This document shows, one piece after another, positions 10,824 to 20,567 of a DNA stretch of 20,567 nucleotides. The translations under genes were made by a program, and so were the position numbers. The notes under the pieces are model-generated. The model was given only the letters and a program-made list of their open reading frames with translations. It ran no database searches and had not been told where the DNA came from. The stretch is from Paramacrobiotus richtersi. Taxonomy: Eukaryota > Tardigrada > Eutardigrada > Parachela > Macrobiotidae. The DNA is taken from the NCBI GenBank assembly GCA_034698045.1, contig JAQGAU010001215.1, positions 1 through 20,567 on the forward strand. Direction: 5' to 3'. Numbering within the stretch: position 1 is the first letter of the stretch; every line of letters begins with the position of its first letter.

Positions 10824-13800
10824 TTTTGGGGATGTGGGGCGTTGATTTGGACCGAGAAGCCCGTGACAAAGGACGGGCCAGAGTACGACGCGCAGTCAGA
10901 CAGAACTCATATCTATCCTCTTTTTGACAGTATATCCGTTGAAAAACGGTAGATCGACACCAGAAACATTATGCTACGATTATAAAAATTTTTAATATGA
11001 TAAAGCTACGCATAACAGATTATTTTTCTGGCGTGAAACGATGGAAAGCTCGCGATGCGCTAGCCGTAGTAAGACACATTTGTGTGCTTTCAGAACTAGA
11101 ACTTCTACTGGAAGGCAGTTTTACAATCTGTTGATCCAACGTAAAGGTATATTGTGCAAACCGCTTATCCTCCGGGGCACTTAATTGTGAGTGTACTCGT
11201 ACAGACGATTACAACTCGCAGTCTTGATAAATGTCCTTAAGCTAAATTAAAAATTTTGCCCCTTTAGGTGCTTCGCCGAAGGCAAGTTGTCATTGTTCTT
11301 TTGCACAAAATTTAGCATTTACTAGTAAGTTTGTGAATACGATGGGACCAGCGACTGATATAGTTTTGTACAATAGCTAAAATGGTGCAGTTTTGTAGCT
11401 TTTCTAATGCGGTGGTATTTTTAAATTTTGATGGTGAAGATAATAAGCCCGGCCATATACTAGTATTGTATTAAAGGCAGTAAGCCTTGGTACGAGTTAT
11501 ATATGTGGTTTGTTCGGCAATGGGTAGATGTTACAATAGCGGACGATGCCGATGCACACTAAAAATCCGTATATGATGGAGGGGAGGTGCAGCTGGTTGT
11601 GTAAGTGCACAGCCACAGGTGACCGGAAGTTTGCCAGGTTTATTCCTTACCCGCCAAGCTTGACACAAAACGAGCCATACAACAATACACTGACTGGATT
11701 ACAATTTTTGTACCAGGACAAACGGCTAGAATGTATCGCAGACAGCGCAGTGTTACAAATTTTTCTGCAAACAGCTCGTTGAAAACGCAAAAAACCACCA
11801 ACAGTAATGACCGAAAAACGGTTCACCGCAGACCACAACGTTAAATTTACATATGTATGGATCGAAAATTTTAGAGGTCATATAAGAAGACACCTCACTT
11901 GTTGTTTTGGTATTAAACATGGAATGTAAAGTAGTCCAGAAAAAATATTTTGCTTCATCAACTGTACGGGTAAAGAATTAGCAAAACGGCTGTGAAAAAA
12001 ACAGTGACATTGGCAGCCGGAAGGTGGTGTCGGTATCACTACAGTCATTACACTATGGTACGGTTTGATAGATGATAGCCTGACTAAACCAGAGCAAGAA
12101 ATATCATAAACAATGCAAGAAATATCAAAAAACAATAAGTGAAATATCTTAAAGGTTTTCGGAGTCCTAAACAAACAAAGTAAGGAGCCTGGGCGCGATT
12201 AAAAACATTACTGCGCAAACATTCTTCTCTGTCCCCCGCTGATAACAGCGCTTTCCATCGGCCGGGTTTTGTGTGCTAAAACGTGGACAATGTGAAAAAT
12301 CAACCGTGACAATCGTTTTGCAAATACATGCGCAAATAAACAAATAAATACATACAAAATTCAAGATCTTTCCCCGGCTACTTGACATATACGTATACGT
12401 TCTTCGGATCTGAATTTCTTTAACCCACTAACCCAACTAAGCATAAAAATTAAGCACAAAATTATAAATGGTGCCGCTTAATGGAAACTTTTTACAGATC
12501 CTTACAATGTTAGTCTTCCGGAACTGTATGTCCCGATTTCATTTTTCGCAAAACCTTAACCAAGTGTGCTGTAATATGCACGCGGAAAGTATATATAGTA
12601 TACTTCTCATTATACAAGTAACTGGCATCGAATTTATACCAAGCGATTCCTTATGTATGTACTATGTAACGTAGAACTTACTATATTAAATATCTAATTC
12701 AGATGTAGCAAGTTCTTGACTATTATATATAAAATGTACAGGCGTTAATCGTTGGTTTTGGTCTTCTTGACTACAAAGTTATGCGTAACTTTATCTCAAT
12801 TTTCTTGCTTTCCCCAGTAGGTACTTAACTGGTACATAGAAAGTTATATTCACAGAAAAAGTATTTTGGAAAAAACCTTGTCCGTTTCGAAGCAAGCTGA
12901 CGCAGTGCTACGTATCGTATTCTTACAAGGCTATTTCTTGCTTTATATTTTAATTGAAACAACAATTTACGTATACATACGCGAGGGGCTATAATTTACG
13001 TACTTGAGTTTTAATTATAATGTTATAAGACAGACCTCATAGTGGCCCAGCAATAAATTTTCTTCACTTATTTCTGTACAGTAGTATAAGTTGTGTTTTC
13101 ACTTATTTCTAATCTTGCTAAAAAAATATGGAAAAACAATTTCAAGACATTCACTAATGGCCAAGAGCTTGAAAATAGTCTGCGGTACGTTACAATATTC
13201 TCAAGATCTATGTTTTCCTGGTTGAATTTCTGCATAAACTATAGTGATGCGGTTACGGCAACATTAGTGGACATAATATGATGACGTTTACGTGGGGCTT
13301 CCACCATATATTATGTAATATTGCGGTGCACTGGGCTTCCTTAATTTCCTTTGCACATACGTATACGGTAGATCGACCATCGTACGACTATGTTCCACCG
13401 TACGGTAATGGAAATTACCTCAACCTGTATTGTCACTTTTTTAAAATTTGTTCGCTGTAAGATGAGATTACTTGGCAGTGTTTATGTTTACTACATCAGG
13501 TAGCGAAATATAGGTCGTTAAATTGCTCAGAAGCATCACCAAGTGTATAAAAGCAAATCAGCAAACGTTACTCGATCACAGTAACCAACTGTCGCTTATT
13601 ACGTGCGATTACACAATTCCATCTAGATCATAATACTGCCATGTCATCTGCAGAAGGAGAACATACATATATATGTCCAGTACAGTACACTGGACACAAG
13701 TCATATTACTCTGCGAAATTTTTGCGATTAAACGGTTGTTACGTTACTTTTAATATCCTGTACTATGATGACATTTCATGACAATCACACTTAAATCTGT

Positions 13801-14763
13801 CCTGCAAATTCCTGTATATGCAAATCTCGGGGACGCGTGAACAGAAAAGGACATTCTACAATTACATCTGTAATATATGATTGTTCTGTGTTAAGCGTTC
13901 GCAATGTCCGGCCGCACCGGAAAAGGGATGCCGGGGCTCATGCAATAATGAGCCACAAACTCTTCTTGCAATGGATACTGTGCAATGTCGATCCAACGTA
14001 TAAATTATTGATCATTCCTGCTCATTCTACTTACAAGCAAAATTGGACAAAATTTGGCACTGGTAAAGATTCACGGGAGGAATCGGCGCACCTTTATAAC
14101 GGCTACGTTGGATAGCGCAACACAGTTATGGTCATTGTGGATATATTGTGGTCCGTAGATCGTATGCATCGGAACCCGTCATATGCATGACTGCATGACA
14201 TAACGATCTGGGATTTTTGGGGTTAGTGTATTATCTGGCATATATTCACTCATTAACTGCTGACGGAGTTGGTGTTTCCTAGTTTACAAAAACATGAAGT
14301 TACAGTAATTTTGTTATACTTGAACTGGAATATTAATATATATTCATTGCACAAATTATTACAGGCAGTTACGTTAAAGTTCTTCCAGCTTTACAGTATA
14401 CCATGCTACATAGTAAACAGATTACAGCCATAAAATCCCAATGAAATGCTTGATTTGTATTTTCCACAGATACGCCGAACATTGTTTACATGTCCATACT
14501 CTTGTTTTGGTGCGAAAATATCTGTAGTCTTTGCGGTAGTTTAAACTGATTTCTTTGTTTCTCATCCACCGGCACTGCAAAGAATTCTTAATGTTAGTCG
14601 GTGGTATACGCATATCAAGGAATGAGAAAGAACGGTTTGCTTGATTGATTGTAGGTACTAAAAAAATTAGTACGTTTAGGTAATATGGAGGAAATGGAGC
14701 AACTGAACCCTGGAAGACTGGCGATTCACCATTGACGTATGAACCACTAGGAATTTTATTAAT
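10824..14763. other. Long gene-poor interval upstream of the transporter
   Basis: The first hundred or so bases should hold the transporter promoter and 5' UTR; no TATA box is evident. Beyond that I cannot support any gene. Open frames of 60-98 codons occur on both strands (for example 11546-11782 plus, 12167-12388 minus, 13278-13460 plus, 13837-14115 plus), none with a confident domain. A short imperfect tandem repeat lies at 12094-12148. Two weak observations, THAP-like and secreted-peptide-like, are listed among the findings. Confidence 0.5.
12094..12148. repeat. Short imperfect tandem repeat, unit about 21 bp
   Basis: Two adjacent copies of GCAAGAAATATCAWAAACAAT occur at 12094-12114 and 12115-12136 (one extra A in the second), followed by a partial third copy (AAGTGAAATATC). 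It is AT-rich, with no evident function. Confidence 0.6.
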
Positions 14764-15863
14764 ATGATTTTCTTTATGTCGAATGGTACAGTTATCTCTA
14801 GACTGCCTACGTTATTGTGCTCTTTGTTACAGACCGATAAACCGCAAGTGAAGCTCGTAACAAAGACGCGCATCTGTAGACCCAAAATCTACGATGTTGT
14901 ATAGACAACTGTGGTTCTCGTAACGACTGTCTTGCGATATAAGCACAGCATGCACGGAAAAGGACGTTGCGAAATACCAGCCGGCAACCCACGACCTCTT
15001 CGACGAATCTACTCTACAAGCATCATGCCTATTTCCAATGCGTAAGTAGACTTTTCCCCCTGTGAATATGTCAGGGTTTTCCCTAATGCGGTTGTGAACT
15101 TGTGTGATTCAGGAACTTCGAAACGGATCTTGTTTTTGTTGTGGGAAAAAGCCGAAGTGAAGAAGAATGCCGACATGCAGCCACGATGGCAGATGAACAC
15201 TATTTTGTATCCACGTAAAAACAACAACTCATAGTTTCCGGTAATACTGAATGAGTAAGTAGTGGTGTAGACGCTGAAATTATTGATGGGTGTGAATCAA
15301 GCATTGTACTACGACGGTCTTGTTTACCACAGGTACTCAGCATGAAACGGCTCCAAGTGATGCGGACATGCCAGATTTTTCCCACAACGTTAATCATCAA
15401 CACCGAGACGGACAAAAACAATAAGTGGTGCCAAGATGAGTATGCGCCGAGTCTGACAAACACCGTTGTTCGGAAATATGTTCCAAGGTGACCCCGTGTT
15501 TACAACAAGTTTGACTTTGAGAATCCGGATATCAATATCAAATTCGGATTAATTAAATTAGTTTAACAGTATGTATTAAAGCATGTGTACACTTTGAGGG
15601 TTGAGCGAAAAATCTATGACGATTATCAGTTTTGCAATACTAACAATTGTAATACAATAAAGATATACATATTATCGTATATGTAGCATTCAGCCGACAG
15701 ACCATTCATCAATATATGCCTCCATGCTTGCAGAAAATATGCTATATACAGTACTCTTAACAGGAAACAGGCGGTGATCGATTACAACGAAAAAAGGAAT
15801 TGTCAATCTTTTCACTTTCCAACCTCTGTGCCACAGCCAGGCATTTCTAGACAAAATTATTAG
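14764..15863 (+). CDS. Candidate five-exon gene of unknown family, faintly GT31 glycosyltransferase-like
   Basis: Five open segments join in phase on the plus strand: 14764-14898, 14944-15041, 15113-15206, 15333-15487, 15701-15863. They total 645 bp, giving 214 residues from ATG to TAG. Better splice sites are the acceptors at 15112 (GTGATTCAG) and 15332 (TTTACCACAG) and the donor GC|GTAAGT at 15042. The donors at 14899 (GTATAG) and 15207 (GTATCC) are weak, and the first intron is only 45 bp. Exon 3 gives ETDLVFVVGKSRSEEEC and exon 4 gives LSMKRLQVMRTCQIFP then INTETDKNNKW. This order loosely resembles the GT31 pattern of vFlvG, then L-T-x-K, then K-T-D-x-D, but the protein is much shorter than the family, the DxD-like site is degenerate (ETD), and no membrane anchor is clear. 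I chose sites partly to keep the frame, so the model could be wrong or describe a decayed gene. Confidence 0.3.
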
Positions 15864-17863
15864 TGCTGCCGCGTACTCCAACAACGACTGACAGCACTGA
15901 CAAAACCAGGCTGCTGTATATTCGATAGGTTCAGGTCAAAAAAGTGAAAATTTTGGTCAGTTTCTGGATTATAAAAAGTATTATCTGACAGTACTAATTA
16001 CCAGAGTTCCATTATCACACGCTGCACTTACGCACAATAAAATCAAACCGTATTTAGTTTCAGCGTAATCACCATTTAACTGTTTTTGCAATAGTCATAT
16101 TTGTGAGCCGCACGGTGCAAGGTTTTTTCCAGTAGACTTTCCACACACTTTCACATGTTGTGTTTTATACCAAATTACGAAAAATGGTAGTGCGGTATTG
16201 AATATTAATGACAGCATGCCGCAGACTTGCGTAAATTCAAACCTACGTGGGCCCTAACGCGTTTCTTTTGCTTCCTTATACTGAAATATATAATTCGCGT
16301 TTTATTCTTGGATTGTGTTTACTTGCTGTAAGTTGATCAAATCCGTACGAAAGCTGCAAAAGCTTATATATGTATGGGTATATGCGGCCGCGTACCGCAA
16401 ACCACAAAGTCTCAAAAACGTCCGCGGTCGTCAAGTTGTCGATGTTCCAAAGACCAAGCCAGCTATTTATATTTCCATTTTTGTGATCTATGCACAAGTA
16501 ATGTGCAATCATGAATGCGCAGCGCCTTTATGTTACGACAATTACTGATTAAATGCATGTGACCCTTATATTTATGTGGAATTTCACAGTTCCGTAAAAG
16601 TGCGCAGTTTATATGTTTCTGAAAACCGATTCTAGTGTGTCATTATGCACTTTCAAGTCGAGAGCCGACGTATAATTAGTCGATGCATTCAAACGCATGG
16701 CGCTTTGTTACCAGGGGTTGTTATATCCGTTACAAGAAACTGTGGTACCTGGAATATGGTAAACGGAATATTGGTTTTACAGATTATGCGTTAATCTAAA
16801 AATCTTCGGACGATTTATTGATACATTCTTGCAGCTGCTGGTTTTGTAGCTGGCTGCGCTTTGTAACGTTGGTACTGTGGACAAAAAAGCTGTTAATTGT
16901 GACATACTATATTATGTAATGACAGGCCCTCGTAAGGTTAACAGTTTTTTTATGTTTTGAAACACCAGCACGGTTATGTTTTTAACGATATTCTTGGCAT
17001 TTCGTTCTGATTAAAGCGTGAAATGGTCCGATTTTGAAATACTGGGCGTTATATTTTAACTGCAGCAAAAATACATAAACAACCTCTGCCTTCCGGCACC
17101 TAGCTATACCAATGAGTTAAACGAACTTTAGCCAAAGCAATGTCAAATAAAAGACATTGAAGGTGACTTCTTCTGTGTATCAGGCCGTAAATTTGCATGT
17201 CCATCTGTGCTTTGACATTTGCCCCTAACCGCAGTCCCACCACCGCAACATCAAGCAGACATTTTCTACGTGTGTTTACTACACATCACAAGTCTTGCCG
17301 GAAGCAAACTGAATATTTATGCTTTGTTAATATTATGAGTATTGCAATTGTACAGGCCTGTACGTAATGGCAAATGCCATCTCATTGTTGTCGCCCGCAA
17401 TAAACTGCTTCCACATGTGCCGGCAGTTTGCGTATTGGTTGTCGAAAAATGATAGACCACATATATTTCTACCTGTAGTTGGAAAATCAGCATTAATCTT
17501 GCCATTGAATTCTGCAAAGAGTATTTTAAATAATTTCACTTCAAGAATAATTTATGATCAACAAAAAACAAGCTAAAATACAAAGTAGCTACAATAGGAG
17601 AATCATGGAGGAATAAATGTACGCGTAGCTGAAAGCATGGCCCAAAGTATCGGTCGATAACACCGTGCACAACTTTGCAGCCAATAATAATACAATTAAT
17701 ATCACGCAACCTTTTATTAGCTAACCTAATCGCGCTGGTCATAATCATTGTATATGTTTTGGTTATGCGAACATTCGGTATCTGGACAGAGGGACTGTAT
17801 TTACGTTTTGCGTTTAAACCGCCCCGGCAGCCGAATACTGTATGTCTGCAGTCGCTAGGCTTA
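15864..17863. other. Interval with no supportable gene
   Basis: Frames are open on both strands around 16276-16548 and 17317-17956. The overlapping readings on opposite strands look equally protein-like, so they cancel as evidence. No RNA gene or clear repeat was seen. Confidence 0.45.
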
Positions 17864-18683
17864 TGGCTTGCTCACACTTCGTCATATTTTCAACTATGCC
17901 ATACATTTACAGCCCCTCCGTATATGAAAATATTTTATAGAATGAATATGCGATAAGTATGTTCATAGTTTGAGCATGGTCAGATTCTCTCATATTTGGT
18001 GTATATCCCCGACGCGCTCAGACTTCCCATACACCTGCCACATACACAGAGATTTGCTATGACGTACTAGTGGTCAGTTTTATCCGAATTTTAGTGCGAT
18101 TAAGCTGAAAGAATTTTGTAGGCACTCCCTCATGAACCGTAGCTGATGAACAAATTGGTAAATTGTGCATTAGTTTTTTCCAGAACGAATTAGCTGTTAC
18201 AGAACGTACAGAATTTAATTTCGACAGCAGAACGTAGCTCCGGAAATTCTACCCACCGGATTTATAATTATGCAGCCTTATTGACTTGATATTATTATTT
18301 CACGTTTCGCTTACTTATTATGAAATTTATTAACCAAGGAAACTAAAAGGACAGAAATAACAGGTTTCACTAAATGCTTATTAGTGTTATATTTTGCTAC
18401 GTTACCATCCCGTGCTACTACCTGTCCGAAATACCCAACCGTGATACCTAGAGCCTATGTGATTGGTCAGGTGGACAGGATATATGTCGGAAAGTTTCAA
18501 AACGGAAACTCCCAAAATACACGCAACATATTTTGACATATTCGAATATGCGTGAAATATGTTCCCTGCTCACACTCCACATACATATTTGAAAAAAAGT
18601 GTATGTGGTGTGTGCTCACACTTTTCATACATATTTCAAAAAGTTGTATATGTATGTCGACATACAGAAGTGTGAGCAAGCCA
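17864..18683. mobile_element. MITE-like element with 17-bp TIRs and TTA target duplication
   Basis: The segment begins TGGCTTGCTCACACTTC (17864-17880) and ends with its exact reverse complement (18667-18683). It is flanked by TTA on both sides (17861-17863 and 18684-18686). An 820-bp non-coding element with short TIRs and a 3-bp TTA duplication fits a non-autonomous PIF/Harbinger-type (Tourist-like) transposon, although the TIR sequence is not one I recognise. Its right end carries several stacked hairpins and a roughly 46-bp tandem duplication that repeats the GCTCACACT core of the TIR. No transposase frame is present. Confidence 0.75.
18516..18683. repeat. Cluster of subterminal hairpins and direct repeats at the right end of the MITE
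   Basis: Two roughly 46-bp units starting TGCTCACACT (18567 and 18613) lie in tandem, and the inverted terminal copy closes the array. Each unit can fold: 18571-18584 pairs with 18601-18614 with one mismatch, and CATACATAT pairs with ATATGTATG in the second unit. Just to the left, AACATATTT and AAATATGTT flank the perfect palindrome CATATTCGAATATG (18536-18549). Repeated subterminal motifs are typical transposase-binding regions of DNA transposons; that role is inferred here. Confidence 0.7.
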
Positions 18684-18978
18684 TTACTGGCAACAAATGC
18701 ATAGATCTGCTAACTACATGCACACATTAATTACAACAGTTATTATGATCGATCAGGACTGCGAAAGCAAGATTACTGCGCAAGAAACACTAAGCGATAA
18801 ATTAACATTTTAACTGTATCTAAATACATTTTGAGACAGAAACATCTACATTTTGTTAATACAGTTTTGATAGCTTCTAGGTTATATAGACGTGCACGTG
18901 AATAACAGTGAAAGCGCCCAGGATATTATTCTGCACCTTTTTTGGATGTGCTGTCGATAATTATTGTGCGTAACCTAA

Positions 18979-19451
18979 CAAGGGAGCCTTTTGGGCCCCG
19001 AATTCAGAGAAATCCCAAACTTTTTATGTGAACACATGACAACTAACTGAACATTGAAAAAATAGTTCAGTATGCTAAATGCTATGTGTGCATATTGTGC
19101 AACCAAATGGCCAGTTGCGATCCTTTTTGACCAGGAACCGCTTAGCTTACAGTTTATTAGTTTTTGATTGTTTTAATCTTCAACATTTTTTGCTGCATAT
19201 GGTAAGCTAAGCGGTATCTGGTCAGAAGGAATGGCTGACAAGCAATATGATTGTGCTATATGCATATGCATATAGCACACACTGCATACATCATACAATG
19301 TCTACGAGAATTAGCCCCAAGGGTCCATGGCCAGTTGCTTCTCAGCAGCCAGAACTATTTTTTCAGTGTTCAGTTAGTTGTCTTGTGTCCACATAAAAAG
19401 TTCGGAAATTTTCTGGATTGGCCCGATTGGGGGTCCAAAAAAGCTCCCTTG
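18979..19451. mobile_element. Foldback MITE with long inverted arms and TAA target duplication
   Basis: The element starts CAAGGGAGC and ends GCTCCCTTG, with TAA immediately outside each end (18976-18978 and 19452-19454). The arms stay similar for roughly 90 bases: 19019-19068 and 19352-19401 match in inverted orientation over 50 bases with about three mismatches. Inside, a second 23-bp inverted pair (19128-19150 and 19202-19224, two mismatches) closes the central hairpin. The 3-bp TAA duplication again fits a PIF/Harbinger-type insertion. It is 473 bp and non-coding. It lies only about 295 bases from the TTA-flanked element, but the TIRs are unrelated, so it is a different family. Confidence 0.8.
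19128..19224. repeat. Inner 23-bp inverted repeat of the foldback MITE
   Basis: Arms at 19128-19150 and 19202-19224 share ACCGCTTAGCTTAC perfectly and differ at two positions nearer TGACCAG, around a 51-base AT-rich loop. It lies at the centre of the larger inverted repeat and would form the tip of its hairpin. Confidence 0.85.
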
Positions 19452-19454
19452 TAA

Positions 19455-20255
19455 GTTTTGTATTACTTTTGCCCATTTTTTGTTTGACCGAAAACGAAAT
19501 TCACTTTATGCAGTGTGTCGAGCCTAATGACAATTCTATGACGTGTTGTATCTGCTGCTTCTGTAGAACTTAATGATGCAATCATGAGTGGTATTTAATT
19601 TACCGTCCTATCAAACAGAACTGAAGTCCCATTTATCCTGGTTTGTCCAATTGCGAAGCTACTATTTTTAAGCTATTAAACTAGAGCTCACAGGAAACTA
19701 TTCGGGTAGCTTTTTCGCGTTAAAGAGCTGCAGTCGAATATAACATGCACAAAAACGGATTCAGTTACACGGAAGCAAAATGCTTGTTGTCTGCATAAAA
19801 TTAACATCTTAGGTGCTGGTAATTCTAGATCACTTTTCGACCTGTAGATGTAGTGTTTCGATATTCGCCGGTGCTACGACGTGATTTGTTCTAGATTCAT
19901 GCAGTTCGAAAAGCAGAAATCTCGCGAATTTTTTCCTCCAGTCGTTTTGTAAAGCCACTAGATGTTGCTAGCACAATTAGTGTACGTATCTAGTGTCTTG
20001 TGTATGCAGGGCCAGTTAACTTTTTTTGGAAAAATCAGAGGTTTGGAAGTTCTAACATTTCAGTTTTTCGGAATGGTGATAAAGATGAGCCATATATATG
20101 CATGCTCACATAAAGCTGAATAAAGAAAGACAAGAAACACCAGGTTCCAAGCAAAAATATACATCAAAATTCGCACAACCAACATTCTTGAAAACGTTTG
20201 GTATAAGAAGGAAGTCAACCTCTCATAGTGATTATTATGCATTTTTGTAAGGCAT
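19455..20255. other. AT-rich interval without recognisable features
   Basis: No gene, RNA or repeat is supported here. A 69-codon minus-strand frame at 20060-20269 has no recognisable content. Confidence 0.5.
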
Positions 20256-20557
20256 TTATAGTATAGCACGATTTTTATATCTCAACGATGTGCATACAGA
20301 TCTAACCCGGTGTAGTTCTTGAAAAGTAATTCGCAGTTTCGCAAGCCCTGATCTATCCCGGGTGACCTGGTTGTCATTGCAACACCTGACCACATGGTCG
20401 GCTGTTTGGCCTAGATGTTGTTATGTTACTTACCTTTCCCTAACCTTGCGCTGTCAACGGCGATTTTCGTGGAAAAACAAGAGTACGTACTGATGTTTAC
20501 CGGTAAGTGCGCTTCTCTCGATTTTCCGATAGGAATCACAATAACCCTACGTGGTAG
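20256..20557 (-). CDS. Possible exon(s) of an unidentified gene at the right edge
   Basis: On the minus strand a frame opens after an acceptor-like TGTAG at 20557 and reads VIVIPIGKSREAHLPVN and onward, 41 codons, to a strong donor AAAG|GTAAGT at 20434. A second open frame (about 20410 to the stop at 20256) reads QTADHVVRCCNDNQ, then LAKLRITFQELHRVRSV. The two join in phase across GTAAGT...CTAG, but that gap is only 23 bases, too short for a normal spliceosomal intron. The second frame could instead belong to another exon or be chance. On the plus strand the same area has ATG TTT ACC G followed by GTAAGT at 20503, so a plus-strand first exon is also possible. No family was recognised. Confidence 0.22.
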
Positions 20558-20567
20558 CTACATGGTC

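Noticed and set aside
13904-13948. MSGRTGKG-like start recalling histone H4/H2A
   Set aside because: Similarity ends after about eight residues and the frame stops at once; no histone fold follows.
14676-15463. Minus-strand frames across the five-exon candidate
   Set aside because: They do not join in phase and look like complements of the plus-strand segments.
16276-16548. Open frames on both strands at the same place
   Set aside because: No domain and no convincing splice-site context; the two readings contradict each other.
17333-17748. Two adjacent minus-strand frames that look protein-like
   Set aside because: No family recognised, and overlapping plus-strand frames look just as plausible, so composition alone is not evidence.
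17675-17956. Plus-strand frame with a hydrophobic stretch (NLLLANLIALVIIIVYVL) resembling TM2 of a rhodopsin-like GPCR
   Set aside because: No other GPCR helices or motifs nearby, the frame runs into the MITE, and the opposite strand is equally open here.

Overview
This is a stretch of an animal nuclear genome. It holds intron-rich protein genes with mostly short GT-AG introns (about 45-450 bp, one of 803 bp), a Pol III tRNA gene without encoded CCA, and MITE-like DNA transposons. The two clear genes are metazoan families: a class I myosin of the MYO1C/Myo61F type and an SLC18B1-type transporter. A small-genome invertebrate (ecdysozoan, possibly tardigrade-like) fits, but the species cannot be fixed from the sequence. 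I saw no bacterial operon, CRISPR array, rRNA gene or recognisable viral element.

Layout. Bases 1-4623, minus strand: unconventional myosin-Ic in 12 phase-consistent exons, running off the left edge inside its TH1 tail. Bases 4624-6416: intergenic, with one open minus-strand stretch (5600-5974) that may be an exon of an unknown gene. Bases 6417-6498, plus strand: tRNA-Leu(AAG) followed by a T5 terminator. Bases 6943-10823, minus strand: a complete 13-exon, 522-residue SLC18B1-type MFS transporter. Its largest intron is almost entirely one foldback DNA element (9751-10305) that ends 13 bases from the 5' splice site.

Bases 10824-20567 have no gene I can identify with confidence. A five-exon plus-strand model at 14764-15863 joins in phase from ATG to stop (214 residues) and faintly resembles GT31 beta-1,3-glycosyltransferases. 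Two MITE-like elements lie close together: 17864-18683 (17-bp TIRs, TTA duplication) and 18979-19451 (foldback, TAA duplication). Their 3-bp TTA/TAA duplications resemble PIF/Harbinger (Tourist-like) insertions. The last 300 bases carry open minus-strand segments that could belong to a gene beyond the edge.

The two firm genes are not obviously linked in function: a cortical/membrane-tethering actin motor and a vesicular-type proton-coupled transporter, in the same orientation with a tRNA gene between them. The most noteworthy features are the three foldback/MITE elements, especially the intronic one that would be transcribed as a long hairpin, and the unidentified five-exon gene candidate.
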